DNA from: Lysobacter arseniciresistens ZS79
GTDB taxonomy: Bacteria; Pseudomonadota; Gammaproteobacteria; Xanthomonadales; Xanthomonadaceae
Assembly: GCF_000768335.1 (NCBI RefSeq)
Contig: NZ_AVPT01000014.1
Location: 1-64,000, forward strand
DNA length: 64,000 nt
Direction of reading: 5' to 3'
Shown here piece by piece: positions 8,921 to 19,468 of this stretch. Position numbers and translations under genes: made by a program. The stretch's first letter is position 1. Each line of letters starts with the position of its first letter. Below the pieces are notes generated by a model. The model was not told the origin of the DNA. It made no database searches and saw nothing but the letters and a program-made list of their open reading frames with translations.

Positions 8921-10318
8921 CTACAGCCGCGGCGGCAGCTTCACCTCGAACCGGGCGCCGCCCAGCTCGTCCGACGTGCGGACGTCCAGCGTGCCCCGGT
9001 ACGCGTGGATCAGGTCCTGCACGATCGACAGGCCGATGCCGTGGCCCTGCACGCGCTCGTCGCCGCGCACGCCGCGCTGCAGCACCAGCGCGACCTTCTC
9101 CGGCGGGATGCCGGGGCCGTCGTCGTCGACCGCGATCATCAGGCCCGGACGCCGGTTGGGCGCGGTCTCGCCGGGCTGCACGGTCAGCAGCACGCGCGAC
9201 TTCGCCCACTTGAAGGCGTTCTCCAGCAGGTTGCCGAGCAGCTCCTGCAGATCGCCCGGCTCGCCGAGGAACTGCACGCCCTCGGCGATATCGAACTCGC
9301 ACAGCACGCCCTTGGCTGCGTAGACCTTCTCCAGGCTGCGCACCAGTTGCTCGGCGTGGGGCTCGATGTCGACCGGCGCGGCGAACAGGGTGTGCCCGCC
9401 CGACGCGGCGCGCGCCAGCTGGTACGACACCAGGTCGTTCATGCGCCGCAGCTGGGCGTCGACGTCCTCGCGCAGCTCGGCTTCCGGCGCGTTGTCGTCG
9501 AGCCGCGCGCGCAGCACCGCCAGCGGCGTCTTCAGGCTGTGGGCGAGGTCGGCCAGGGTGTTGCGCTGCTGGTCGAGGTTCTGCCGTTCGCTCTCGATGA
9601 AGGCGTTGATGCTCTCGGCCAGCGGTTCCAGCTCGCGTGGATGGTGCTCGCTCATGCGCGAGGTGGAGCCGCGCTGCACCCGCTTGAGCTCGGTGATCAC
9701 GCGCCGCAGCGGCAGCAGGCTCCAGCGCAGGATCACCGCCTGCAGCAGCAGCAGGATCAGGCCGGCACCGCCGAGGTAACGCCACAGCGCGGCGCGGAAC
9801 ACCTCGACCTGGCGGCTCAACGCGGTGGTGTCCTCGAGGATGTAGACGCTGTACGGAACCTCCGCCTCCGGGTCGTCGCCGCTGGCGTAGATCAGGCCGC
9901 GGCCGTAGCGGTAGACCTCGCCGGGCTCGCCGTTGATCTCGGTGATCGGCAACTGGCGTTCGAACACCTCCTCGCGCGCTTCGAGCATGTCGGCGTGCGG
10001 CAACACCGGGCCGACCGAGGAGGCCGAATCCCAGTGGTGGCCCTCGGCCAGCACGACCTCCGCGTACAACCCGCTGCCGGGCCGGTCGAAGCGCGGATCG
10101 GGCGAGGTGTACGGCGGGATGAAGGTGCCGTCGCGGGCGAACTCGCTGTCGGCGTAGGCCAGCGCGTAGCTGCGCAGGCGCTGGCGCAGGTTGCTCTCGG
10201 CGGTGTCGAGGAAGGCCCGGTCGAGCGCGTAGCCCGCCAGCGCGAGGAACGCGACCAGGCCGATGCTGGCGCCCATCAGCTGGCGCGCCTGCAGCGAACG
10301 CGGGCGGCCCCAGCTCAT
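8921..10318 (-). CDS. phoQ: PhoQ-like sensor histidine kinase
   Basis: A 465-residue membrane kinase: TM1 about 14-34, a periplasmic sensor domain of about 145 residues with acidic patches (EAEVPY, ASGDDPE), TM2 about 180-200, HAMP, then the DHp helix with phospho-accepting His260 in DLAHSLKTPL, and an ATPase domain with N box (LLENAFKWA), DDDGPGIP and GHGIGLSIV. The pairing with phoP and the domain layout suggest PhoQ sensing of divalent cations or antimicrobial peptides; the ligand is inferred. It is 124 bases from phoP, an unusually wide gap for this pair. Confidence 0.88.
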   Translation of the reverse strand: MSWGRPRSLQARQLMGASIGLVAFLALAGYALDRAFLDTAESNLRQRLRSYALAYADSEFARDGTFIPPYTSPDPRFDRPGSGLYAEVVLAEGHHWDSASSVGPVLPHADMLEAREEVFERQLPITEINGEPGEVYRYGRGLIYASGDDPEAEVPYSVYILEDTTALSRQVEVFRAALWRYLGGAGLILLLLQAVILRWSLLPLRRVITELKRVQRGSTSRMSEHHPRELEPLAESINAFIESERQNLDQQRNTLADLAHSLKTPLAVLRARLDDNAPEAELREDVDAQLRRMNDLVSYQLARAASGGHTLFAAPVDIEPHAEQLVRSLEKVYAAKGVLCEFDIAEGVQFLGEPGDLQELLGNLLENAFKWAKSRVLLTVQPGETAPNRRPGLMIAVDDDGPGIPPEKVALVLQRGVRGDERVQGHGIGLSIVQDLIHAYRGTLDVRTSDELGGARFEVKLPPRL

Positions 10319-10442
10319 GGCGCGGGACCGCCCGGGGCGGCCGTGGCTGAGGGGAATGCGCGGGCGGCGGTGGACGGCATGCGCGGCACGTTACAACAAG
10401 GGCGCCGGCGCCGGCGCGAGCGCCCGCGAAGCACGCGCGCGC

Positions 10443-11126
10443 TTACTCGCCGCTGCGCGGGATGGCGAAGCGGTAGCCGCGGCCGCGCACGGTCTCGATC
10501 GGCTTGAGCGTACCGTCGGGGTCGAGCTTCTTGCGCAGGCGGCCGATGAAGACCTCCAGCACGTTGGAGTCGCGATCGAAGTCCTGCTGATAGATGTGCT
10601 CGGTCAGGTCGGCCTTCGAGACCAGCTCGCCGGCATGCATCATCAGGTACTCGAGCACCTTGTATTCGTAGCTGGTCAGGTCGACGTTGCTGCCGTTGAC
10701 GCTGACCGTCTGCGCGGCGAGGTCGAGCGTGACCGGCCCGCACTCCAGCGTCGGCTTGCTCCAGCCGGCCGCGCGGCGCACCAGTGCATTGAGCCGGGCC
10801 AGCAGTTCCTCGACGTGGAACGGCTTGACCAGGTAGTCGTCGGCGCCCTGCTTGAGGCCCTCGACCTTGTCCTGCCAGCTCGAGCGCGCGGTGAGGATCA
10901 GCACCGGGAACTTCTTGCCCTCCTCGCGCAGCGCCTTGACCAGCTCCATGCCGGACATCTTCGGCAGTCCGAGGTCGATGATGCCCAGGTCGAACGGCAC
11001 CTCGCGGCCCATGTACAGGCCTTCCTCGCCGTCCTGCGCGGCATCGACGGCGAAACCCTCGCGCTTCAGGCGGGCGGCCAGGGTCTCGCGCAACGGGGCT
11101 TCGTCTTCAACCAGCAGGATGCGCAT
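10443..11126 (-). CDS. phoP: PhoP-like OmpR-family response regulator
   Basis: A 227-residue two-domain regulator. The receiver has the acidic pair (VEDE), phospho-acceptor Asp51 in IIDLGLP, the Thr/Ala switch (LTARS) and Lys in LVKPFH. The C-terminal winged helix includes SYEYKVLEYLMMHAGELVSK and the recognition helix/wing DSNVLEVFIGRLRKKL with GRGYRF, typical of OmpR/PhoP. It is transcribed just before phoQ and just after a PepSY protein gene. Confidence 0.93.
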   Translation of the reverse strand: MRILLVEDEAPLRETLAARLKREGFAVDAAQDGEEGLYMGREVPFDLGIIDLGLPKMSGMELVKALREEGKKFPVLILTARSSWQDKVEGLKQGADDYLVKPFHVEELLARLNALVRRAAGWSKPTLECGPVTLDLAAQTVSVNGSNVDLTSYEYKVLEYLMMHAGELVSKADLTEHIYQQDFDRDSNVLEVFIGRLRKKLDPDGTLKPIETVRGRGYRFAIPRSGE

Positions 11127-11189
11127 GGGTACTCCTTGTACGGATCGTCAGCGCCCCTGAACAGGGGCCGTTGAGTCGATCGTGGACGT

Positions 11190-11576
11190 TCAGTTGTCGT
11201 CGCCGCGTGTACGGGACGGCCGTGGCGCGGGGCGTCCGCGCGGGTCGTCGACATATACCCTGACCCGGCCGCTGGAGTCGACCACCTTGATGCGGTTGAT
11301 GTCGCGGCCGTCGTAGGGCACGCGCTCGGCGCTGAGCACCTGGCCGCCGGTGCGGCGCTCGACCCGGCGCACGGCGGCCGACAGCGCGGTGTGGTCGGCG
11401 TCGCGCTGGTGGCCGTGGCCCTGGTGGGAGCGGTCGACGCCACGGTCCGCGCGGCGGTTGGCCAGCTCGCGGTTGGACTCGCGGGAGCTGTCGCGGGTGC
11501 GCTGCGCCAGCGCATCGCCCGCCGTGGCCGCGGTCAGCAGCATCAGGACGACGACGATGGCGGTGCGGATCGGCAT
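11190..11576 (-). CDS. Periplasmic PepSY-like protein upstream of phoP
   Basis: A 128-residue exported protein: signal peptide to about residue 24 (LLTAATAGDALA), a charged Arg/Ser/Asp/His-rich linker, and a C-terminal PepSY-like module (ALSAAVRRVERRTGGQVLSA, then INRIKVVDSSGRVRVYVDD). PepSY modules are often found next to two-component systems, where a periplasmic modulator role has been proposed. The 63-base gap to phoP suggests a three-gene operon. Confidence 0.75.
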   Translation of the reverse strand: MPIRTAIVVVLMLLTAATAGDALAQRTRDSSRESNRELANRRADRGVDRSHQGHGHQRDADHTALSAAVRRVERRTGGQVLSAERVPYDGRDINRIKVVDSSGRVRVYVDDPRGRPAPRPSRTRGDDN

Positions 11577-11724
11577 GGGCACTCCGGAAGCCGCGCGGGG
11601 ACGCGGGACAGGCCGTGGGGAATGACGGTCATTCTTGGAATCGGGCGGTGAATCCGATCTGAACTTTTTCTTCACACCGTGGTCGGCGTTCAGCCCCGGC
11701 CACGTTACCTGCTGCGCGGCGCCG

Positions 11725-12632
11725 CTAGTAGACCTCGCCGACGCAGCAGCGCAGCGAACCACCGCCGGCTTCGATCGCATCCAGCTCGACGCTGCGCAGC
11801 TTGAAGCCGGCCGCGGCCAGTGCGCCGCGGGTGGCTTGGGAGAGGACCCGCGCGGCGCCCCCACTCATCCACACGGTGTCGTCCGACAACGCGATCGCAT
11901 TGCCGGCAAACCCGGCGTGCTCGGCCGGCGACAGCAGGATCGCGTGCGGCGCGTACAGCGCGGCGATCGCGTCGACCACCGCCGGGTCGGCGAAGCCGCC
12001 CGGGCAGGCCAGCACCGCGCGACCGGCGAGCACCGCCAGCACCACGTTGGTGTGGTACTCGCCTTCGGCCAGGTCGAACACCAGCGTCGCCCGCAGGCCG
12101 AGCGCGTCGTGCATGAGCCGCGCACCTTCCTCGTCGCAGCGCTCCGACAGGCCGGCGAAGCCGAGTCCGCGGGCGCGGTCGATGACCAGTGCACCGGTCA
12201 GTTCGCAGGGATGCGGCTGGGTCGACAGGTCCGCTTCGGCATAGCCGAGCAGCTCACGGAAGAAGCCGCGGATGTCGGCGCGGGCGGCCTCGCGCTGGCG
12301 CACCGGGTGGCGCATGCGGCCGACCACGTAGCGGCCGGCGGCGGTCGCGAACACGTTGTTGGGGAACAGCGCGTCGGGCGTCTCCGGGTCGCCGGCGAAG
12401 CACACCGCCGGCAGCACCTGTGCGATCGCGCGATGCAGGTCGCGGTGCTGCGCCGAGGCGCGGGCCGCGTCGAACGCGGAGGCATCGGCCATGTAGTGGT
12501 TGTCGGCGGCCGACTGGCCGGCGAGGCGGAAGCCGTCGGGCGCGACCAGGAACGCCGCGCGCGCGGTGGCGGGGCCGAAGTCAGCCGGCGTGCTGCGCGC
12601 CGCGGCAAGGAAGCGGTCGATGTCGCGGGTGA

Positions 12633-12636
<4 letters not shown>
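11725..12636 (-). CDS. ctlX: CtlX-like amidinohydrolase
   Basis: A 303-residue pentein-fold enzyme of the guanidino-group-modifying superfamily. Seen motifs: PDALFPNNVFAT near the N-terminal third, GRMRHPVRQRE, ELTGALVIDR, GEYHTNVVL (catalytic His), and the C-terminal GGGSLRCCVGEVY with the nucleophilic Cys. The pattern fits CtlX citrulline hydrolases and related arginine deiminase-like proteins; substrate is not decided by sequence. The ATG overlaps the dusA stop (ATGA). Confidence 0.78.
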
Positions 12637-13664
<1,028 letters not shown>

Positions 13665-13755
13665 CCCGCCAATTGTACGGACCCGCTGCACGCAACCGGC
13701 CCGCGGCGCGGAGGCGGCGCGGGCCGGCAGGTTCAGGCGCGGCTAGGACAAGCGG

Positions 13756-14526
13756 TCAGCCGCCACGGCCGTTGCCGTTGTTGCCCTTGTCATTGCCCTT
13801 TCCCTGGCCGCCCTTTCCCGCGTTGCCTTTGCCTGAGTTGCCGTTGCCGCGGGCGGACTGGCCCTTGCCGCGGTTGCCGCTGTTGCCCGGCGCGTCGTCG
13901 TTGCCGCGGCCGTTGTCGTTGCCGCGATCGGCCTGGTCCGCACGGCCGCGGTTGTCATTGCGGTTTCCGCGCTCGTTGTCGTCGCTGCGGCGCCAGTCAC
14001 GGTCGTCGCGGCCCTCGCGGATCAGCCGGGCGCGCTCGGGGTAATCGTCGAACAGGTCGTCGTCGATCCGGATCGGGCGGCCCCAGCGGTCATAGCTGGA
14101 CACGAAGCCGCGCTTCAGCCGGTGGAACTCGTCCGAGCCGGGCTTGATGCCCAGCCGCTGCGCCATCGCGCCCCAGCCTTCGCCGCGGCCGCTGCGCTCC
14201 CATTCGTCGGCGACGTAGCGGCACGGCCGGCCGATGACCTGGGCGATGGCGCAGGCGTAGTAAACGTCGCCCGGCGCCCAGTCGCGCTCCAGCAGCAGAC
14301 CGGTGACGAGGTCGCGCGGCGCGCCGTAGTAGCGCACCATCTCGTCGACGAACGGCTGCTGGTAGCGGCTGCCGTAGCGGTTGATGTCGCCCAGCCAGGT
14401 GTCGACCCACACATCGCCGGTGCGCGGGTCCCAGTTGATGGTCTGGGCCGAGGCGGTGCCGAGGCCGGCGACGGCGATGGCGGCGGTCAGGCCGAGCGTG
14501 CGGAACATGCGGGTGGCAGAGGTCAT
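13756..14526 (-). CDS. Exported protein with Gly/Asn/Arg-rich tail, unknown
   Basis: A 256-residue protein with a signal peptide (about 1-28, ending TASA), a folded-looking region of about 135 residues rich in Trp and Tyr (TINWDPRTGDVWVDTWLGDI; DVYYACAIAQVIGRPCR) and a C-terminal 85 residues of Arg/Gly/Asn/Lys/Asp low complexity (RGNDNGRGN, GNSGKGNAGKG). The start is supported by CAGGAG 9 bases upstream. No family is recognised. The tail may bind polyanions or be disordered. Confidence 0.7.
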   Translation of the reverse strand: MTSATRMFRTLGLTAAIAVAGLGTASAQTINWDPRTGDVWVDTWLGDINRYGSRYQQPFVDEMVRYYGAPRDLVTGLLLERDWAPGDVYYACAIAQVIGRPCRYVADEWERSGRGEGWGAMAQRLGIKPGSDEFHRLKRGFVSSYDRWGRPIRIDDDLFDDYPERARLIREGRDDRDWRRSDDNERGNRNDNRGRADQADRGNDNGRGNDDAPGNSGNRGKGQSARGNGNSGKGNAGKGGQGKGNDKGNNGNGRGG

Positions 14527-14615
14527 GACGGGCACTCCTGTGACTGCAGGGTTCCGATGCTCGGCGCCGGGCAGTGAACGCGCTCTGAAATCGCCCCGTT
14601 TGGCCGGCGACGGGT

Positions 14616-15056
14616 TCAGCGCGAGATCACGAACTTGCCGAAGGCGACGCCGAGGCTCCAGCCCTCGCCCTTGCCCGCAAGCGCCAGCGACACGTCGCCC
14701 TTGGTCATCACCTGGGCCTTGCCGGACTTGCCGGCGCTGGCGTGCGCCTCGGCGGTGGCGTAGGTGCCTAGCACGTCGTCGATGCTGTCGATGCCGGAGA
14801 ACTCGCCGCGGCCGTCCTTGATCTCGGTCTTGCCGAAGGTCAGGCCGCCGCCCTTGGTGCGGATCTGCACCGCCATGCTCTGGCCGTTGTCGCAGGTCAC
14901 CGTGCCGCTGCCGCTGCCGGTCTTGTAGAACACCGACCAGCCCGAAAGGTCGAAGCGCAGCTTGCAGTCGATCGGGCCGGCGGCGGCCGCGGGGGTGGCG
15001 GTGGCGGCCAGCAGGCCGCCGGCGACGAGGGCAATCAGGACGTGGCGCAGGTGCAT
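14616..15056 (-). CDS. Periplasmic protein, unknown
   Basis: A 146-residue exported protein: signal peptide to about residue 25 (TPAAAA), then a Gly-rich beta-type domain (TGSGSGTVTCDNGQSM; KGGGLTFGKTEIKDGRGEF; SIDDVLGTYATAEAHA; ending GWSLGVAFGKFVISR). Two cysteines could form a disulfide. The regular alternation suggests a small beta-barrel or beta-sandwich. I vaguely associate the SIDDVLG..AEAHA pattern with periplasmic EipA/DUF1134-like proteins but cannot confirm it. Confidence 0.7.
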   Translation of the reverse strand: MHLRHVLIALVAGGLLAATATPAAAAGPIDCKLRFDLSGWSVFYKTGSGSGTVTCDNGQSMAVQIRTKGGGLTFGKTEIKDGRGEFSGIDSIDDVLGTYATAEAHASAGKSGKAQVMTKGDVSLALAGKGEGWSLGVAFGKFVISR

Positions 15057-15162
15057 GGTGGGTTCCCGGGTTGGAGGCGTCGTGGAGGTGGAGCGGTCGG
15101 ACGCGAGGCTAACCGATCCCGGCGGCGGGCCGTGCGGCGCCGCGCAAACCCGGCTCGCCATG

Positions 15163-15202
15163 CGACAACGGCACCGCGCGGTGCGGTGCGGTGCCGTTGT
15201 CG
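15163..15202 (-). terminator. Strong hairpin after the YDRD-repeat gene
   Basis: A perfect 15-bp stem (15163-15177 with 15188-15202) around a 10-base loop, 38 bases past the stop of the minus-strand gene ending at 15240. No clear T-run on either side. Confidence 0.55.
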
Positions 15203-15239
15203 AGGTCGCCGATGATGCACGTGGGCCGGTATGGTGGAC

Positions 15240-15761
15240 TCAGTCGTCCCAGCGGTCGCGACGGTCGTACCGGTCACGACGATCGTAGCGGTCGTCGCGG
15301 TCGTAGCGGTCCCAACGGTCACGGTAGTCGCGCCGGTCCCAGCGGTCGCGGTCGTAGCGGGCGTCGTAGTAGTGGCCCCTGACCTTGCACTTGCCGTTGC
15401 GGTTGCACTTCACGTGGGTGTTGCCCGGGCCGTTGCGGTAGTAGCCGTGGGCGACGCCGTACGGCGGGCCGGACCGGTAGCCGCGGTTGACCTGGCGGTA
15501 GTAAGTCGGGCGGCCGTAGCGGTCGCGCACCACGATCAGGCGGTCGTTGTAGCCGTAGTTGCCGTGGCGGTAGTACGGCTGGCCGCTGCGGAAGATGACA
15601 TCGGCGACATCGACGATGACGCGGGCGATGTCCTGGCTGCTCTGCGCCTGGGCGGGCGCGGGCATCGCCGCCAGCACGCTGAAGCCGGCGGCGAGCACCA
15701 GCGGGGCCAGCCAGCGGGAAGCGGGGCGAGGGGTGGGTCGGGCGTGTGCGGCAATGGCCAT
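15240..15761 (-). CDS. Exported protein with Tyr/Asp/Arg repeats, unknown
   Basis: A 173-residue protein: long N-region and signal peptide (cleaved near APAQAQ, about residue 40), a region with [20 protein letters not shown], a Tyr/Gly/Asn-rich middle ([30 protein letters not shown]) and a tail of about 45 residues built from [19 protein letters not shown] units. GGAGCC precedes the ATG at the right distance. Related short exported YDR-rich proteins occur in xanthomonads, from memory. Function unknown. Confidence 0.7.
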   Translation of the reverse strand: MAIAAHARPTPRPASRWLAPLVLAAGFSVLAAMPAPAQAQSSQDIARVIVDVADVIFRSGQPYYRHGNYGYNDRLIVVRDRYGRPTYYRQVNRGYRSGPPYGVAHGYYRNGPGNTHVKCNRNGKCKVRGHYYDARYDRDRWDRRDYRDRWDRYDRDDRYDRRDRYDRRDRWDD

Positions 15762-15859
15762 GGTCGGCTCCTGGGACGCCCGTGGTGACGGGCACGGTTC
15801 GACCATGCCGGGCCGCGCGTGAACCGTTTTTTAATATCGCGCCGACGCGGCCGTCACGC

Positions 15860-16600
15860 TCAGGAACCGTTGCGGGTGCCGCCGCCAGTTGCCTCGCGGG
15901 CCAGTGCCGCCACCGCCGCGGGCACCTCGGCCGCGCCCGCCACCGTTCGCAGCCGCGGGGTATCGGCGGCGAGGTCGGCGGTCTCGTGCGTCCAGGTGGT
16001 GTGGTACGGCACGTGGATGCCCCAGCCGCCCAGCGCCAGCACCGGGGCGATGTCCGAACGCAGCGAATTGCCGACCATCACGAACCGCGATGCCGGCAGG
16101 CCGAACTCCTCCAACAGCCGCGCGTAGGTCGGCGGATCCTTCTCGCTGACGATCTCGATGCGCCGGAACAGCCCGGCCAGCCCGCAGTCGCGGACCTTGG
16201 CTTCCTGGTGGAACAGGTCGCCCTTGGTGATCAGCACGACCTCGAAGTCGGCGGCGACCGCCTCGACCGCCTCGCGCACGCCCGGCAGCAGTTCCACCGG
16301 GTGCCGCAGCAGGTCCTTGCCGAGGCCGACGATGCGATGCAGGTCGCGGGCGCTGATGCGGGCGTCGGTCAGCTCGACCGCCGCCTCGATCATCGACAGC
16401 ACCATGCCCTTCACGCCGTAGCCGAACACCGCGATGTTGCCGGCCTCGACCTCGTACAGGCGCTCGTGCGCGCGGGCGTCGGCGAGGTCGATGTAGGCGC
16501 CGATGATGCCCTCGAACTCGTGCTGGGCGGCGTCGAAGAAGTCCTGGCTGCGCCAGAGGGTGTCGTCGGCATCGAAGCCGACCATCGCGATCGAATCCAT
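15860..16600 (-). CDS. HAD-superfamily hydrolase
   Basis: A 246-residue soluble phosphohydrolase. Motif I is FDADDTLW (nucleophile and acid Asp), motif II is LITKGD, motif III Lys is in KVRDCGL/SEKDPP, and motif IV is [16 protein letters not shown]. The alpha-helical cap at about 20-110 puts it in the HAD-IA (phosphoglycolate-phosphatase-like) group. The Asn in VGNS in place of Asp occurs in this group. Substrate unknown. A second HAD-IA gene lies at 35044. Confidence 0.88.
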   Translation of the reverse strand: MDSIAMVGFDADDTLWRSQDFFDAAQHEFEGIIGAYIDLADARAHERLYEVEAGNIAVFGYGVKGMVLSMIEAAVELTDARISARDLHRIVGLGKDLLRHPVELLPGVREAVEAVAADFEVVLITKGDLFHQEAKVRDCGLAGLFRRIEIVSEKDPPTYARLLEEFGLPASRFVMVGNSLRSDIAPVLALGGWGIHVPYHTTWTHETADLAADTPRLRTVAGAAEVPAAVAALAREATGGGTRNGS

Positions 16601-16769
16601 CGGGGCAGTATGACCCACCCGCGCCAGCGCGCCGTCACCGTGCGCATGTGTGCGTCCCGCGCGCCGGGTCATCACGTCCGGGTCACCGCGGCGGCGCAGA
16701 CTGCAGCCGACGCACTGCCGCACGCGGCCCGTCCCCGGCCGCGCCCACGGACCGACACGGGAACCCGCC

Positions 16770-17267
16770 ATGAAGCTGCGACACGTATTCATCACCCCCG
16801 ACCTGCCCACCGCCGAGGCCGCCATCCGCGCCGCCCGCGACGGCGGCGTCGACAACGACGACATCCTGCTGGTGGCCCGGTCGGACGTGGAGATGGATGG
16901 CATCCCCGACGAGCGCAAGGAGGCCGACACCGACATGCTGCCGGCCGCCGTGCGCGGGGCCGGCTACGGCGCCGGTGCCGGGCTGCTGGCCGGGCTGGTG
17001 GCGATCGCGATCCCGCCGCTGGGGATCACCCTCGCCGGCGCCGCCGCGGCGGCGGTGGCCGGGGCCGCGGTGGGTTCGTGGGCGTCGGCGCTGATGGGCT
17101 CGTCGCTGCCCGACCCGATCCGGCGCAAGTTCCACGACGAGATCGAGGCCGGCAACATCCTGGTGGTCATCGACGGCAGCAAGGAGCTGCTGGCGGCGGT
17201 GGAGCCGCGGATTGTCAGCGCCGGCGCGCGCCCGCTACCGTTCGAGGCGTCCAAGGCCCTGTCCTGA
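16770..17267 (+). CDS. Membrane protein with ferredoxin-like N terminus, unknown
   Basis: A 165-residue protein. The N-terminal half reads as an alpha/beta domain ([31 protein letters not shown]), then a Gly/Ala-rich double membrane segment (about 65-115), then a short alpha/beta end ([14 protein letters not shown]). This layout is like small DUF1269/general-stress-protein-like membrane proteins. Eight bases separate it from the sugar dehydrogenase gene downstream, so the two are probably co-transcribed. Confidence 0.7.
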   Translation: MKLRHVFITPDLPTAEAAIRAARDGGVDNDDILLVARSDVEMDGIPDERKEADTDMLPAAVRGAGYGAGAGLLAGLVAIAIPPLGITLAGAAAAAVAGAAVGSWASALMGSSLPDPIRRKFHDEIEAGNILVVIDGSKELLAAVEPRIVSAGARPLPFEASKALS

Positions 17268-17275
17268 GGTGCGCC

Positions 17276-18523
17276 ATGCCCGCTTCGCCCCGTACCGCCC
17301 CACGCCGCCCGGCCGCGGCGGCGTCGACCCGTCGTCCGCTGGTTCCCGCGCTGCTGGTCGCGCTGCTGTGCGGCTGCGGCGCCGGCCAGGGTGACGCGGC
17401 CACGCCGGCCGACACTCCGCCGGCCACACAGGCGCCTGATTCGCAGCACGCTGTCGCCGCCGACGGCCGCCCTTTCACGATCGAGCAGGTGGCCACCTTC
17501 GACGAGCCATGGGCGATGACCTTCCTGCCCGGCGACGGGCGACGGCTGCTGGTCACCGAGAAGCGCGGCGCACTGCGCCTGCTGCACGCCGACGGCACGA
17601 TCGGCCGCGTCGACGGCGTGCCCGCGGTCGACTACGGCGGCCAGGGCGGCCTGGGCGATGTCGTGCTGCACCCCGACTTCGCCGACAACGCGCTGGTCTA
17701 CATCAGTTATGCCGAGGCCGGTGAAGGCGACACCCGCGGCGCCGCGGTCGCGCGTGCGCGCTTGCAGCTGGACGAAGACGGCGGCGGGCGGCTGGACGGG
17801 CTGGAGGTGGTCTGGCGGCAGGTGCCGAAGGTCGCCGGGCGCGGCCATTACGGCCACCGCATCGCGTTCGGGCCGGACGGCAAGCTGTGGATCAGTTCTG
17901 GCGAGCGGCAGAAGTTCGACCCCGCGCAGGACATGCAGGCCAACCTCGGCAAGGTGATCCGCCTCGACGACGATGGCGGCGTGCCGGCCGACAATCCGTT
18001 CGCTTCACAGGGTGGCATCGCCGCGCAGGTGTGGTCGCTCGGCCACCGCAACCCGCTTGGCCTCGCGTTCGACGCGCAGGGCCGGCTGTGGGAGCACGAG
18101 ATGGGGCCGGCCGGCGGCGACGAGCTGAACCTGATCGAACGCGGCGAAAACTACGGTTACCCGATCGTCTCCAACGGTGACCACTACGACGGCCGCCCGA
18201 TCCCCGACCACGACACCCGCCCGCAGTTCAACGCGCCGGAGGTCACCTGGAACCCGGTGATCTCGCCGGCCGGGCTGGTCTTCTACGACGGCGCGGCGTT
18301 CCCGCAGTGGCAGGGCGATGCCTTCATCGGCGCGCTGTCGGGGCACGCGCTGGTGCGGGTCGAGTTCGACGGCGACGGCGCGCGCGAGGCCGAGCGGTTC
18401 GCGATGGAGGACCGCATCCGCGAGGTCGAGCAAGGACCCGACGGTGCGTTGTGGCTGCTGGAGGATGGCGAAGACGGGCGGTTGCTGCGGCTGCGGCCTG
18501 TGGCGGACGTGGCCGGTCCGTAA
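17276..18523 (+). CDS. PQQ-dependent aldose sugar dehydrogenase (Asd/YliI type), lipoprotein
   Basis: A 415-residue exported protein, likely a lipoprotein: lipobox LCGC with Cys34 after a basic N terminus and hydrophobic core. The mature part is a six-bladed soluble quinoprotein glucose dehydrogenase fold: [72 protein letters not shown] and [15 protein letters not shown]. The HRN and GGDELN motifs include calcium/PQQ ligands known from this family. It oxidises aldoses in the periplasm. PQQ may be scavenged; no pqq gene is present here. Confidence 0.88.
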   Translation: MPASPRTAPRRPAAAASTRRPLVPALLVALLCGCGAGQGDAATPADTPPATQAPDSQHAVAADGRPFTIEQVATFDEPWAMTFLPGDGRRLLVTEKRGALRLLHADGTIGRVDGVPAVDYGGQGGLGDVVLHPDFADNALVYISYAEAGEGDTRGAAVARARLQLDEDGGGRLDGLEVVWRQVPKVAGRGHYGHRIAFGPDGKLWISSGERQKFDPAQDMQANLGKVIRLDDDGGVPADNPFASQGGIAAQVWSLGHRNPLGLAFDAQGRLWEHEMGPAGGDELNLIERGENYGYPIVSNGDHYDGRPIPDHDTRPQFNAPEVTWNPVISPAGLVFYDGAAFPQWQGDAFIGALSGHALVRVEFDGDGAREAERFAMEDRIREVEQGPDGALWLLEDGEDGRLLRLRPVADVAGP

Positions 18524-18585
18524 CCGCGCAAAGGCGCGGGACACACCAAGCTTCGCGCCCGAGGTGCGTCGGGCGGGTAGCAAAC

Positions 18586-18610
18586 GAAGGGCGCCCGGTG
18601 GACGCCCTTC
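18586..18610 (-). terminator. Terminator after the EF-hand gene
   Basis: An 8-bp perfect stem (18586-18593 with 18603-18610) followed on the minus strand by a T-rich stretch. It lies 37 bases past the stop of the EF-hand gene, and the plus-strand dehydrogenase gene also ends into it. Confidence 0.6.
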
Positions 18611-18646
18611 TTCGCTCATGCGGCGATGGCCTGCGCCGACGCGGCG

Positions 18647-19258
18647 TCACTCGCCGTCAGCGTCATCCATGCCGGTGCCGTCGTCGTCCATGCCGTCGCG
18701 GTCGTCCATCGGGTCGGGTTCGACCGGGTCGGTGTGGTCGTCGCGGTCGACATCGCGGTCATCATCGGCGTCGTCCATGTCATCGGCATCGTCATCGAGC
18801 CGCGCGTTGGCGCGGAACTCGGCGTCGGTGACGAAGCCGTCGCCGTCGGCATCCATCGCCTCGAAACCGGTGTCGAAGTCGGCATCGACCGCCCCCTCCT
18901 CGACGCTGATGCGGCCGTCGCCGTCGACGTCGAGCCGGCTCCAGACATCACGCTGGACCACGTCGGCGTGGCCGGCGGCCTGGGTGGCGCCGCGCGACTG
19001 CAGCGGCGGCGGGGGCGGCGCGGCGTTGATCGCGTCGTCGGCGATGTCGCCGGTCGGCACGCGCGGATCCACCGACTGCTCGACCACTTCGGCGGGATTG
19101 ACCTGCGGTGGCAGCGCCTGCTGCGGCTCCACCGCCTGCTGGAGGCCGGCGCGGGCGTTCGCCCTCGACTGCGCGGTGTCGCTCTGCGCAGCGGCCAGCG
19201 GCGCGATCAGGACGGTGCCGAGGGCCACCGCCAGCACGGTGCGGGTACGGGTGTTCAT
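18647..19258 (-). CDS. Exported EF-hand calcium-binding protein
   Basis: A 203-residue protein with a signal peptide (about 1-24, ending LAAA), a Gln/Pro-rich linker, and two canonical EF-hand loops: DVDGDGRISVEE and DADGDGFVTDAE. It ends in about 60 residues dominated by Asp (DDDADDMDDADDDRDVDRDD), which could add low-affinity cation binding. A periplasmic calcium buffer or sensor is inferred. Similar short EF-hand proteins are common in xanthomonads. Confidence 0.85.
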   Translation of the reverse strand: MNTRTRTVLAVALGTVLIAPLAAAQSDTAQSRANARAGLQQAVEPQQALPPQVNPAEVVEQSVDPRVPTGDIADDAINAAPPPPPLQSRGATQAAGHADVVQRDVWSRLDVDGDGRISVEEGAVDADFDTGFEAMDADGDGFVTDAEFRANARLDDDADDMDDADDDRDVDRDDHTDPVEPDPMDDRDGMDDDGTGMDDADGE

Positions 19259-19468
19259 GCGGTTCTCCTGTGCGGTCGTGTTGCCCACGCCGGTTGCGTG
19301 GCGAGCGCAGGATTGGAGCCCACGGCTGTATCGGTGATGACCTTTGCGCCGGCTAACGGCGCTGTCACGCCGGCCTCGCGGGCGCTTATCGAATCCGCCC
19401 GTTCAGGCGCGAACGGACGCTCCGCACGTGCTGCCGCGCGGCATGTCCGTGCGCGGAGGGCACGGCGC

